From positions 97,894 to 161,893 of the forward strand of contig CACKTD010000002.1 in NCBI GenBank assembly GCA_902603055.1: 64,000 bases of DNA, in the 5' to 3' direction. Shown one piece after another: positions 1-8,560 of this stretch. The DNA comes from Coxiellaceae bacterium (GTDB lineage Bacteria; Pseudomonadota; Gammaproteobacteria; Comchoanobacterales; Comchoanobacteraceae). The position numbers and the translations under genes were made by a program. The notes under the pieces are model-generated. The model did no database searches and was not told the DNA's origin. It saw only the letters and a program-made list of their open reading frames with translations. The stretch's first letter is position 1. Each line of letters starts with the position of its first letter.

Positions 1-465
1 TCTTTGATATCAAAGTTTAAGGAACCAAAGGCCATTGACCAACTTTCGCGCCTTGTCCGCGAGGAAATGTTGCACTTTGAACAAGTATTGAAGATTATTG
101 ACCAATTTGGCTATTCATTTGAACCAATAAAGCCCTCAGGTTATGGTGCGTATTTGATGTCTTGTATTACGACTGATAATGCAAAAAGACTAAGGGATCA
201 ATTAATCATAGCTGCAATTATCGAAGCGCGAAGTTGTGAGCGAATGGGACTACTTGCAGATTCAATTAACGATACAAAGTTACAAAATTTTTATCAAACA
301 CTTTACAAAGCAGAAATGCGACATGCTGCTTTCTATCTTGAGTTGGCTGTGGATGTATGTAATTATGATATCGAACATCGTTTAACGGAATTATCAGATT
401 TAGAATTTAATTGGCTGGAGCGTGATTATATGCTGCCAAGATTCCATAGTTCCCATGGAGGTTAA
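1..465 (+). CDS. miaE: tRNA-(ms2io6A)-hydroxylase MiaE, 5'-truncated
   Basis: The MiaE family is a ferritin-like di-iron monooxygenase that hydroxylates the isopentenyl group of ms2i6A at position 37 of tRNAs. The visible part has the expected ligand pattern: an ExxH (E-M-L-H) near visible residues 21-24, a single Glu near 74 (EARSCER), and a second ExxH (E-M-R-H) near 104-107. The frame is open to the window edge and the family runs to about 200 or more residues, so the N-terminus with the first Glu ligand lies upstream of the window. The TTG at position 4 is therefore probably internal. The stop is 1 nt before the preferred gpmI start, suggesting co-transcription. Confidence 0.88.
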   Translation, partial: SLISKFKEPKAIDQLSRLVREEMLHFEQVLKIIDQFGYSFEPIKPSGYGAYLMSCITTDNAKRLRDQLIIAAIIEARSCERMGLLADSINDTKLQNFYQTLYKAEMRHAAFYLELAVDVCNYDIEHRLTELSDLEFNWLERDYMLPRFHSSHGG

Positions 466-466
466 A

Positions 467-1912
467 TTGACAGAATTCAAAAAATCATTGTTACTGATTT
501 TAGATGGTTGGGGTTATCGAAAAGAAAAGCAATATAATGCAATTGCTAACGCTAATACACCTCACTATGATTATTTGATCAAGAAATATCCTAGTAGTTT
601 GTTATCGGCATGTGGTGAAAACGTTGGATTGCCCCGAGGCCAGTTCGGTAATTCAGAAGTAGGACATATGCATATTGGTACAGGTACCTTGATTGATCAG
701 CTGTTTAACCAAATCAACAAAACCATTTACTCTGGGGATTTTAAAAAAAGATTTCAATTTATTGAAAGCTGTAATGGAACTGTTCATTTAATAGGTTTAG
801 TTTCAAATGGAGGTGTACATAGCCATTTGTCTCATTGGGTTGAATTGTTAGAACAATATGCTGATAAACCAATTGTTTTGCATTTGTTCACCGATGGAAG
901 AGATTGTAGTCCACAAGCTGCTTTGAAGGATTTACAAGTCTTGTTTGATGTTGTTGATTCAAACCCAAATCATCAAATAGGAAGTTTAGGAGGCCGTTTT
1001 TTTGGGATGGATAGAGATAACCGTTGGGAAAGGACACAAAAAGCGTATGATACGATTGTTGAATCAATCACATTGACTTCAATGAATCCATCTGATTATG
1101 TGAAAAAAGCATATCAACAAGGTTTAAGCGATGAGTTCATAGAGCCTGTTTCGTTTCAAAAGATTGATATTTCTCAGGATGATATTGCCATCATGATGAA
1201 TTTTAGACCTGATCGAATGGTTCAGATTACAAGTATGCTGATGAATAAAATGCAGGTTTATACATTATCTGATTACAATTTAAAAACTGACTATATATAT
1301 AAAATTGATCCACCAACTGTCTGTTTGGGTTCAATTTTAAGTGATTTAAATTTAAAACAGTCTCGAATTGCTGAAACAGAAAAATTTCCGCATGTAACCT
1401 ATTTTCTAAATGGTGGGCGACATGATCCTTATCCGGGTGAGTCTCGCTTTTTAGTACCATCTCCTGATGTTAAAACATACAACTTATGTCCTAAAATGTC
1501 GTGCGAAGAAGTCACTGAACATATCATTCAACAAATGGAATACAGTTGTGATTGTATTATTGCAAACTATGCAAATGCTGATATGGTTGGTCATACGGGA
1601 GATTATGATGCAACTATCTCAGCAATTGAGCATATCGATAAATGTCTTCAACGTATTTATGAACATGCTGAAAAATATCAGTACGAATTACTAATATGTG
1701 CTGATCATGGTAATGCTGAATGGATGTACAAACCCGAAAATGGAACTCAAATTACGTCGCATACATCATCCCCAGTCCCTTTTTTATATTGTGGAAATGG
1801 TAATCTAAAGCCTAGAGGTACTTTGCAGGATATTTTACCAACAATGTTGAATATCATGAATATAGCAATACCTGAACAAATAACTGGATCAAATCTTTGG
1901 AAGGAAAAATAG
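467..1912 (+). CDS. gpmI: 2,3-bisphosphoglycerate-independent phosphoglycerate mutase
   Basis: Interconverts 3- and 2-phosphoglycerate in glycolysis, using Mn2+ and a phosphoserine intermediate. Family marks: LLLILDGWGYR near the N-terminus, the nucleophile Ser in GNSEVGHMHIG, RxxGMDRD-like GGRFFGMDRD, and the metal-binding ADHGNAEWM near the C-terminus. I prefer the TTG at 467, because a GGAGG ribosome-binding site sits 5 nt before it and it places the nucleophile at about Ser63, as in characterised enzymes. The alternative is the in-frame ATG at 455, which has no clear RBS. About 481 residues, slightly shorter than the E. coli protein (about 514). Cytoplasmic. Confidence 0.95.
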   Translation: MTEFKKSLLLILDGWGYRKEKQYNAIANANTPHYDYLIKKYPSSLLSACGENVGLPRGQFGNSEVGHMHIGTGTLIDQLFNQINKTIYSGDFKKRFQFIESCNGTVHLIGLVSNGGVHSHLSHWVELLEQYADKPIVLHLFTDGRDCSPQAALKDLQVLFDVVDSNPNHQIGSLGGRFFGMDRDNRWERTQKAYDTIVESITLTSMNPSDYVKKAYQQGLSDEFIEPVSFQKIDISQDDIAIMMNFRPDRMVQITSMLMNKMQVYTLSDYNLKTDYIYKIDPPTVCLGSILSDLNLKQSRIAETEKFPHVTYFLNGGRHDPYPGESRFLVPSPDVKTYNLCPKMSCEEVTEHIIQQMEYSCDCIIANYANADMVGHTGDYDATISAIEHIDKCLQRIYEHAEKYQYELLICADHGNAEWMYKPENGTQITSHTSSPVPFLYCGNGNLKPRGTLQDILPTMLNIMNIAIPEQITGSNLWKEK

Positions 1913-1976
1913 TCTTGTATTTTAAAAATGAAGGGTGTTTAATATTTAATTTTAAGAACAATGAATTGGAGGAATG

Positions 1977-2774
1977 ATGAGTTTATTAGCGGATAAAACA
2001 ATATTAGTTACAGGAGCTACAAGAGGGTTTGGAAAAGCTTTTTGCGTAAAGGCTGCGTCTGAGGGAGCAAATTTAATTTTAGTATCAAAAGCAGTGCATC
2101 TCAATAATGCTAACAAAGACACGATATTTACCATGGAAGATGATATTAAAAAAAATGGTGGTTCAGCTGTGGCAGTACAAACAGATATTCGTTACGACGA
2201 TCAAGTTGAGCGTGCAGTTAATGTTGGTTTAGAACACTTTGGTCAGTTAGACGCTGTCGTGCATGCAGCAAATGTATTTAGTGCGTCATCGAGTGTTAAA
2301 ACTGATATGTCTAGTTTCGATTTAATGCATCAAATTAATTTAAGAAGTTTTTTTCTGCTAGCAAAATTTTCTGCTAACCATTTAGCAGATTCGACAAATC
2401 CACATATATTGTGCTTAGCTCCAAGTAACGAACATATTGATGAATGCAATTATGCCAATTCTGCATATGGTTTAAATATGCTAGGCCTTAATGCATTAGT
2501 GCGTTTATTTTCAAAGGAGTTTGTGGATTCTAAAATTGCTGTGAATGCGCTTTGGCCAAAACAACAAATTCATGGCCTTGAGAAGGAGCTTTTTACATTT
2601 GATGATGAAAATTCTGAGCCAATGAGTCCAGGGATTCTTGCACATGCTGCATTACAGATTTTAAATCAACCTTCTAAAAGTTTTAATGGTCAGTTTTGTT
2701 TTGATCAGGATTTAATTAAGATGGATTCATCTGTTTCACTGGAAGATTTTTATCCGGAGCAGATCGTAGATTAG
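1977..2774 (+). CDS. HSDL2-like short-chain dehydrogenase, catalytic Lys replaced
   Basis: Rossmann-fold SDR with an N-terminal TGATRGFG cofactor loop and an ALWPKQQIHG segment that recalls the HSDL2/C13 branch (hydroxysteroid dehydrogenase-like protein 2; its human form has ALWPKT). The catalytic block normally reads YxxxK followed by YG. Here it reads YANSAYG, so the Lys is Ala; the usual catalytic Ser region reads LAPSN. Substrate unknown; the protein may be inactive, use another residue or act by binding. Two ATGs lie at 1974 and 1977; GGAGG at 1968-1972 gives better spacing for 1977. The stop is followed by ccmC after 2 nt, so it is probably transcribed with the ccm genes. Confidence 0.8.
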   Translation: MSLLADKTILVTGATRGFGKAFCVKAASEGANLILVSKAVHLNNANKDTIFTMEDDIKKNGGSAVAVQTDIRYDDQVERAVNVGLEHFGQLDAVVHAANVFSASSSVKTDMSSFDLMHQINLRSFFLLAKFSANHLADSTNPHILCLAPSNEHIDECNYANSAYGLNMLGLNALVRLFSKEFVDSKIAVNALWPKQQIHGLEKELFTFDDENSEPMSPGILAHAALQILNQPSKSFNGQFCFDQDLIKMDSSVSLEDFYPEQIVD

Positions 2775-2776
2775 AC

Positions 2777-3520
2777 ATGCTAGATAAAAATTGGATTAGG
2801 GCAGAGTATTGGTTTAGATTATGTGAAAACAATGTAGTAAACCTTCTGATTGGTTCAATTGTTATTTTGCTTGCCTCGATGACATTTAGCCTCTATTTAT
2901 CTCCTATTGATTATCAACAGGGCACAATCTACAGAATCCTTTATGTACATGTTCCTGCCAGTGTGCTTTCGTTAGCACTCTATTGTCTATTAGCAATCAC
3001 CTCATTGACTTTCTTAACAACGCACATTAGCGTATTTGATCTTTTTTCAAATGCAATTGCACGAGTTGGTGCATTATTCACGATGATATCAATATTTACT
3101 GGTGCTATGTGGGGTAAACCAACTTGGGGTACATGGTGGATTTGGGATGCAAGACTAACATCTCAATTTTTACTGTTCTCTATTTATTTAATTTATATTA
3201 TTGGGAAAAACAGCATCGTATCTGCCCAAAAAGCGCGTGTATATTTTGCTGTATTTGCAATCATTGGGCTAATAGATATACCAATTATTCATTTTTCTGT
3301 TGAGTGGTGGCAGACCCTTCACCAAGCTCCTACAGTATTAAAATTCAGTAAGCCAAGTATGGATCCCAAAATGCTGTGGATATTAATTATAAATTTAATT
3401 TCTTATTTCTTTTTTGCAATTACACTAATTTTACTTGCCTTGCATCGAGAACTTTATCTTAATTGCCGACATAAAAAATGGTTTACTGAATGTTTACAGC
3501 TGATACCTACCTCTATTTGA
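2777..3520 (+). CDS. ccmC: Cytochrome c maturation protein CcmC (heme handling permease)
   Basis: CcmC loads heme onto the chaperone CcmE at the periplasmic face of the inner membrane and works with CcmA, CcmB and CcmD. The diagnostic tryptophan-rich WGKPTWGTWWIWDARLT is at about residues 112-128. Candidate axial heme histidines are His58 (YVHVPAS) and His182 (TLHQAP), in the expected periplasmic loops. The protein is 247 residues with six predicted membrane spans, a normal length. Its 3' end overlaps ccmD by 31 nt. No ccmA or ccmB lies upstream in this window; the gene in front is an SDR. Confidence 0.96.
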   Translation: MLDKNWIRAEYWFRLCENNVVNLLIGSIVILLASMTFSLYLSPIDYQQGTIYRILYVHVPASVLSLALYCLLAITSLTFLTTHISVFDLFSNAIARVGALFTMISIFTGAMWGKPTWGTWWIWDARLTSQFLLFSIYLIYIIGKNSIVSAQKARVYFAVFAIIGLIDIPIIHFSVEWWQTLHQAPTVLKFSKPSMDPKMLWILIINLISYFFFAITLILLALHRELYLNCRHKKWFTECLQLIPTSI

Positions 3521-3615
3521 CTTTTTTAGGTGTTTTGATGATTTTGGGTGGATTTATTGCCAATGAAATAAATGGTGTTCGTCAAATTAGGAAAAATTAT
3601 AATGCAGATGAATGA
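3490..3615 (+). CDS. ccmD: Heme exporter protein CcmD (small)
   Basis: A 41-codon reading frame from ATG 3490 to TGA 3613-3615, sitting between ccmC and ccmE exactly where ccmD is found in other bacteria. It starts MFTADTYLYL, has one hydrophobic span around residues 8-24, and then a charged tail (VRQIRKNYNADE), matching the single-span topology of CcmD. CcmD is needed to release holo-CcmE from CcmABC. It overlaps the end of ccmC and the start of ccmE, which suggests translational coupling. Assignment rests on position, size and topology because the family is poorly conserved. Confidence 0.8.
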   Translation: MFTADTYLYLTFLGVLMILGGFIANEINGVRQIRKNYNADE

Positions 3616-4006
3616 AAAGGTGCAACGAAGATTGATTCTTGTCATTATTCAGGGAGTTGTTTTTTTAACAGGTTTTTATCTTGTATGTAGTTCATTAAAG
3701 CAGAATCTTAATATTTATATTGAACCTTCGCAAGTGACGTCTGAAATTCTAAATTCAAATGCAGTTGTACGAATTGGTGGTTTAGTTAAAGCAAAATCAC
3801 TTACTAATAATGCAGATCAAACTCAATTCACAATTACTGATTTAAAAAATTGTATCCATGTAAAATTTTCTGGAGTCTTGCCTGGTTTATTTAAGGAAGG
3901 TCAAGGTGCAATTGTTGAAGGGAAATTTAGTTCTGCAAATGAATTCGTTGCAACAAATGTTCTAGCAAAGCATGACGAAAATTATAAACCCCCCAGTTCA
4001 GTATGA
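3602..4006 (+). CDS. ccmE: Cytochrome c maturation heme chaperone CcmE
   Basis: Periplasmic membrane-anchored OB-fold protein that binds heme covalently through a His and passes it to CcmF. The sequence has an N-terminal anchor (LILVIIQGVVFLTGFYLV), an OB-fold region with VRIGGLV, and the heme-binding His in LAKHDENY near residue 124. I chose ATG 3602 because an AGGA lies 9 nt upstream; ATG 3608 is also possible, and the upstream GTG at 3572 is unlikely. About 134 residues, typical. The start overlaps ccmD and the stop overlaps the start of ccmF (ATGA). Confidence 0.94.
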   Translation: MQMNEKVQRRLILVIIQGVVFLTGFYLVCSSLKQNLNIYIEPSQVTSEILNSNAVVRIGGLVKAKSLTNNADQTQFTITDLKNCIHVKFSGVLPGLFKEGQGAIVEGKFSSANEFVATNVLAKHDENYKPPSSV

Positions 4007-5868
4007 TTTTTATTGTTCTCATAGGTATATTATCCTTAATTTTTGCAGCATTATCTAATGTTGCTCTAATCGGTCATTATGTCTTTTTAAAAGACCGATA
4101 TTTATTTAATTTTTCGTTTTGGTTACATGGTTTAGTCGTGGCAATCATGATGAGTTTTTTCTCATTAATAACATTATTTGTAAATGATGTTTTTCAAGTT
4201 AAATACGTTGCACTACACTCTAACACTAAATTACCAATGGTCTACAAGATTTGCGCGCTTTGGGGTGGCCATGAGGGCTCATTTTTACTTTGGTTAACGT
4301 TATTGTCTCTATGGACTATTGGTGTTTGGTATCATATGAAAAATTTGATGCCAAAATATAAAATGCGTGTTGTAATTATATTAACTTTTATCAATCTAAC
4401 TTTTTGTCTCTTTATAATTTTAACCTCGAATCCATTTTTAATGCTGGTTCGTGTTCCAGTGGAAGGAATTGATCTGAATCCATTATTACAAGATCCAGGC
4501 ATGATTGCCCATCCACCAATTTTGTATATGGGATATGTTGGTTTTGCCATTACATATGCAGCTGTTATTGCTGGTATGTTTGATAAGTCAAAAGAAGCAA
4601 CATGGATCCAGTATGCGCGACAATGGCATCTACTAGGGTGGGTGATGATGACTATCGGTATTGTACTTGGAAGTCATTGGGCTTATAGAGAGTTAGGATG
4701 GGGCGGATGGTGGTTTTGGGATCCAGTTGAAAATGCATCCTTTATGCCTTGGTTGATTGGGACCGCGCTCTTGCATTCAATGATGGTTTTAAAAACAGAT
4801 GTTCGCTTTTTAAATTGGGTAGCAATTTTAGCAATTTTTGGCTTTTCACTAAGTCTTTTAGGTACTTTTTTAGTAAGATCTGGGATTTTAATATCTGTTC
4901 ATTCTTTTGCAGCAGATCCATTACGAGGTGTATATTTATTAATGTTTTTTGCATTTACTATCATGGGTTCTTTAAGCTTGTTATTCTTTGCTAAAAGATC
5001 AACATATGTTTCTTCTAATCAGTTCCAATACAGTGATTTTTTTATTATAAACAATGTGTTATTCATTGCCGCTATGCTTATTGTACTATTGGGAACGATT
5101 TACCCTCTAATACATTGGGTGATTTTTTCTAAGGTGATATCAGTTGGACCACCATACTTTAACAAAGTTTTAGCACCAATCGTATTTTTAATGATGTTGT
5201 TTATGAGCCTTGCAATGCAGACTGATTATAAGAAAATTAGTATTAATTTCAAAACTCATATTAAGTATATAGGTGTTGCTTGTACATTGGCCATTATCAT
5301 TGTTTATGCTTGGGTATCTGAGATTCGTATTGTTCCAGTTTTTTTACTCCTTTTCCCTTTTTGGTTGTTATTATCTCACTGGGCCTATTTTACGGGTTAT
5401 AAAAAAATGAAATTGCCGCTGTTAGTTGCACATTTTGGCCTAGTAATATCTACTTTTGGCATTGTAATGGATACGCAATTTTCGAGTGAAAAACTAATTT
5501 CATTTAAACTGAATGAAACTGTTATGACAAATAATGATTTGAAAATCAAATGGGATTTTGCTTTACCAATTAAAGCCCCAAATTACACTGGGTTTAAAGC
5601 ATGGTTTTCACTTGCAAGAGATAATCATAGGGTTGGTCATATTATTCCTGAATATAGAATTTATTTTGCAAATAAGACGGTATTACCGCATGCTGGAATT
5701 ATGCAGATGTGGTGGGGAGATTATCATCTTAATATTGGACAAAAGCTTGATGATGGATCGTGGATGATCCGTTTTCAAGAAAAGCCATTTGTTAGATTCA
5801 TTTGGTATGGAGGAATTATGATGGCTATTGGGGGCTTATTAGCGCTATTAAGGCGGAAAGAATCATGA
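4003..5868 (+). CDS. ccmF: Cytochrome c heme lyase subunit CcmF
   Basis: Large inner-membrane component of the heme ligation complex that transfers heme from CcmE to apocytochrome c. The WWD signature WGGWWFWDPVENAS is at about residues 231-246, with candidate heme His residues in HPPILYMGY and the late membrane segments (for example HWVIFS). It is 621 residues with more than ten hydrophobic spans, close to the E. coli length of 647. It starts with the ATGA overlap on ccmE and ends overlapping the ATG of ccmG. Confidence 0.97.
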   Translation: MIFIVLIGILSLIFAALSNVALIGHYVFLKDRYLFNFSFWLHGLVVAIMMSFFSLITLFVNDVFQVKYVALHSNTKLPMVYKICALWGGHEGSFLLWLTLLSLWTIGVWYHMKNLMPKYKMRVVIILTFINLTFCLFIILTSNPFLMLVRVPVEGIDLNPLLQDPGMIAHPPILYMGYVGFAITYAAVIAGMFDKSKEATWIQYARQWHLLGWVMMTIGIVLGSHWAYRELGWGGWWFWDPVENASFMPWLIGTALLHSMMVLKTDVRFLNWVAILAIFGFSLSLLGTFLVRSGILISVHSFAADPLRGVYLLMFFAFTIMGSLSLLFFAKRSTYVSSNQFQYSDFFIINNVLFIAAMLIVLLGTIYPLIHWVIFSKVISVGPPYFNKVLAPIVFLMMLFMSLAMQTDYKKISINFKTHIKYIGVACTLAIIIVYAWVSEIRIVPVFLLLFPFWLLLSHWAYFTGYKKMKLPLLVAHFGLVISTFGIVMDTQFSSEKLISFKLNETVMTNNDLKIKWDFALPIKAPNYTGFKAWFSLARDNHRVGHIIPEYRIYFANKTVLPHAGIMQMWWGDYHLNIGQKLDDGSWMIRFQEKPFVRFIWYGGIMMAIGGLLALLRRKES

Positions 5869-6398
5869 GATATTTTTTCATCATCCCATTGCTATCAATT
5901 TGCTTAAGTTTGATTGTAATTTTTAAATTATCTTTGGACCGTGAACCCGTGATTATTAATTCATCAATAGTTAATGCACCACTGCCAGATTTTAGTTCAA
6001 TGGATTTACTACACCCAAACAAAAATGTTACCAAGGTGGATTTGTTGGGTAAACCTTATTTGATTCATATATGGGCAACTTGGTGTAGTGTATGTATTGA
6101 TGAACATAGGGTTTTATTAGAAAGACAATCACAACATCCATTTGAGTTGGTGGGCGTTTTGTATAGCGATCATGCAGATCAGGTGCTTCAGTGGCTTTCT
6201 GTCAATGGCAATCCATATACTAAATTGCTTGATGATCCTAAGGGTGGCCTTATAATAAATATGGGTGCATATGGAACACCTGAAACCTATTTAATCGATA
6301 AGAATGGTTTTGTGGTTGAGCGCTTTATCGGACATATTTCTGATGAAGATTGGAATAACAAAGTAATATTGGAATTAGATCGTGATAAAAACAGTTGA
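5865..6398 (+). CDS. ccmG: Thiol:disulfide interchange protein CcmG/DsbE
   Basis: Membrane-anchored periplasmic thioredoxin-like protein that reduces the CxxCH cysteines of apocytochrome c. It shows an N-terminal anchor (MRYFFIIPLLSICLSLIVIF), the active site WCSVC at about residues 72-76 in the context IWATWCSVC, and the conserved cis-Pro region GAYGTPETYLID. The ATG at 5865 overlaps the ccmF stop and gives the expected 177 residues. Its 3' end overlaps the following oxygenase gene by 17 nt. CcmH, the usual partner encoded next, is not found in this window. Confidence 0.93.
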   Translation: MRYFFIIPLLSICLSLIVIFKLSLDREPVIINSSIVNAPLPDFSSMDLLHPNKNVTKVDLLGKPYLIHIWATWCSVCIDEHRVLLERQSQHPFELVGVLYSDHADQVLQWLSVNGNPYTKLLDDPKGGLIINMGAYGTPETYLIDKNGFVVERFIGHISDEDWNNKVILELDRDKNS

Positions 6399-7212
6399 TT
6401 TATTAGAATCAGGAGTGAGTGAAAAACTTGTAGAATCATTTAGAGATACAGGGTTTGCTATCATTGAAAATGCAAGTATCAATTATGATGTGATTAAAAA
6501 TTGCTACAAGGCTTGGCAGGGTTATTTTGAAAGTCCAGATAAAAATTATTTATACGATCAAACAACAGGGGCAGGTTGGGTTACGTTAGATCGTTCTGAA
6601 AAAGCAAAAGGTGCTAGCGTTACTGATATGAAAGAATTTTATCATTTTTATTATGATCGCCCGTGCCCAGAACCACTACGTGATATTACTTCACAGACTT
6701 TTGAGCAATTATTTAAATTGGCATCAAGTATTTTGATTATGCTTGAGAGTGCATGTCCTGAAGAAATCCGTTCAAAATTATCTAGGCCATTAGAAGCTAT
6801 GATTTCTAGACAAAATACATTGTTTAGAATCATTCACTACCCACCTATGGGCCAGTGTTTTAAACCAAAGGCATTACGAGCTGCACCTCATGAGGATATT
6901 AACCTGATTACCATCTTGCCTGCAGATACTGCTGAAGGTCTTGAGGTGCTTGATCAACAAAACAATTGGGTTCCAATTAAATTTAAACCCAATCAATGTG
7001 TTTTAAACATTGGTGATATGCTTCAAGAATGCACAGATGGTTATTTTAAATCAACTAAACATCGAGTTGTAAATCCAGAAGACAAGGACGAATCTAGATA
7101 CTCTATGCCTTTGTTTTTGCATCCACATGATGACGTCGTTTTATCTAAGCGGTACATTGCACGAGAGTATCTTAGTGAGCGATTAAAAGAAATAGGGCTT
7201 GAAAAAGCCTAA
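6382..7212 (+). CDS. 2-oxoglutarate/Fe(II)-dependent oxygenase (isopenicillin N synthase-like)
   Basis: Non-heme iron oxygenase of the IPNS/2OG family. The facial triad is visible: His170 and Asp172 (HED), and His227 (STKHRVV); the Arg-x-Ser that binds 2-oxoglutarate is R239-Y-S241. The N-terminus carries the family block SFRDTGFAIIEN. It is 276 residues, slightly short for the family. Start is GTG 6382, inside the end of ccmG, so it is probably co-translated with the ccm genes. Substrate unknown; relatives act on diverse small molecules. Nothing in the sequence ties it chemically to cytochrome c assembly. Confidence 0.85.
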   Translation: MIKTVDLLESGVSEKLVESFRDTGFAIIENASINYDVIKNCYKAWQGYFESPDKNYLYDQTTGAGWVTLDRSEKAKGASVTDMKEFYHFYYDRPCPEPLRDITSQTFEQLFKLASSILIMLESACPEEIRSKLSRPLEAMISRQNTLFRIIHYPPMGQCFKPKALRAAPHEDINLITILPADTAEGLEVLDQQNNWVPIKFKPNQCVLNIGDMLQECTDGYFKSTKHRVVNPEDKDESRYSMPLFLHPHDDVVLSKRYIAREYLSERLKEIGLEKA

Positions 7213-7215
7213 ATC

Positions 7216-7299
7216 TACCGAGGGTCGGACTCGAACCGACACGGTGTTGCCACCACCAGATTTTGAGTCTGGCGCGTCTACCAGTTTCGCCACCCCGGC
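7216..7299 (-). tRNA. tRNA-Leu (anticodon CAA)
   Basis: On the minus strand the sequence folds as a type II tRNA: acceptor GCCGGGG pairing with CCUCGGU (two G-U pairs), anticodon stem CCAGA/UCUGG with loop CUCAAAA giving CAA, a long variable arm, and T-loop UUCGAGU. The discriminator is A and no CCA is encoded. It lies in the convergent gap between the 2OG oxygenase and the acyl-CoA dehydrogenase. Confidence 0.95.
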
Positions 7300-7367
7300 T
7301 TAAGTTTAAAATATAATGAATCGTGGGGAGAATTTCAATCTAAAACTGAGTTTGTATGACACTTTCT

Positions 7368-8501
7368 TTATTTACATAAATTGCGAGCAACTATCATTCT
7401 TCTAATTTCTGTTGTTCCACCACCTATATCATAAAGTTTGGCATCTCTGAATAATCTTCCCATAGGGTATTCGTTAGTATAGCCATTGCCACCAAAAATT
7501 TGGATTCCATCGAGTGTAGATTGTACAGCTGCTTCACTACAGCATAGGTAGAGGCTAGCTGCTTCAGTTTGATTTAAGGTACCATTGTCGGCTTGTTTGC
7601 AAACTTGTTCCAAAAAGGATTGTGATGAACGATATCGTGTATAAATATCTGCAATTTTCCCTTGAATGAGTTGAAAGTGGGAAATAGGTTTTCCAAACTG
7701 AATTCGGGTGTTTGCATAATCAATTACAAGGTCTAAAACTCGTTTTTGAATACCTACTGGGCCTGCAGATAAAATTAATCGCTCATAATCAAGACCAGTC
7801 ATTAATATCGATATTCCCTCATTTAGATTGCCCAATATATTCTCTGGACTTACTTTTACATTTTGAAATGTAAGATTACAGGTGTTAGAACCTCGCATCC
7901 CTAATTTATCCAGTTTGTCAGAACGAATAAGGCCAGGGCTTTCTGTAGGTACCACAAAAGCTGTTATTCCTTTTGAGCCAAGATTTGGGTCAGTCTTTGC
8001 ATAAACAATAATCCAGTTTGCATCTGGACCATTGGTTGTCCAACATTTTTCACCATTTAAAATGTAATGATTATTTTCGAGTCGTGCTGTTAATTTCATA
8101 GATAATGCATCGGATCCTGAATGTGGTTCACTCATTGCTAATGCACCTATTGCATTGCCATTAATCAAATCACTTAGGCACTTGTCTTGAAGCTTTTTAG
8201 AAGCATGAACTGCTATTTGATTGACACATAAATTAGAGTGAGCTGCGTAGCTTAAACCTATCGATGCACTTGCATAGCTAATTTGTTGCATGATTTTAGC
8301 ATGAGTTGAATAATTTGAACCTATTCCCCCAAATTCGATTGGTGCTGTTATACCCAGTAAGCCCATGTTACCCATTTCTACCCATAACTCGTTTGGAAAT
8401 GAGTTATTAAAATCAATTGCATCAGAATAGGGTAATATTCGAGTACTACAAAACTTTTCTACTGTTCTTTCAATTACATCAGAATCAATATCCATGAGCA
8501 T
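7368..8501 (-). CDS. Acyl-CoA dehydrogenase, isovaleryl-CoA dehydrogenase type
   Basis: FAD-dependent acyl-CoA dehydrogenase fold: ALAMSEPHSGSD flavin region, WTTNGPDANW, and the C-terminal QIFGGNGYTNEYPMGRLFRDAK. The catalytic base marks the subtype. The position used by medium-chain enzymes near the C-terminus is Gly here (IGGGTTEIRR), whereas a Glu is found at about residue 240 in GLDYERLIL, as in isovaleryl-CoA dehydrogenases of leucine breakdown. No carboxylase or hydratase partners are nearby, so the pathway role is uncertain. Start could be ATG 8501, ATG 8495 or GTG 8504; none has a strong RBS. Confidence 0.88.
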   Translation of the reverse strand: MLMDIDSDVIERTVEKFCSTRILPYSDAIDFNNSFPNELWVEMGNMGLLGITAPIEFGGIGSNYSTHAKIMQQISYASASIGLSYAAHSNLCVNQIAVHASKKLQDKCLSDLINGNAIGALAMSEPHSGSDALSMKLTARLENNHYILNGEKCWTTNGPDANWIIVYAKTDPNLGSKGITAFVVPTESPGLIRSDKLDKLGMRGSNTCNLTFQNVKVSPENILGNLNEGISILMTGLDYERLILSAGPVGIQKRVLDLVIDYANTRIQFGKPISHFQLIQGKIADIYTRYRSSQSFLEQVCKQADNGTLNQTEAASLYLCCSEAAVQSTLDGIQIFGGNGYTNEYPMGRLFRDAKLYDIGGGTTEIRRMIVARNLCK

Positions 8502-8560
8502 CACTTTAGCATCTTTGTCACTTTATTGCATGGGTTATTTAAAGCTGATAATTTATATTT

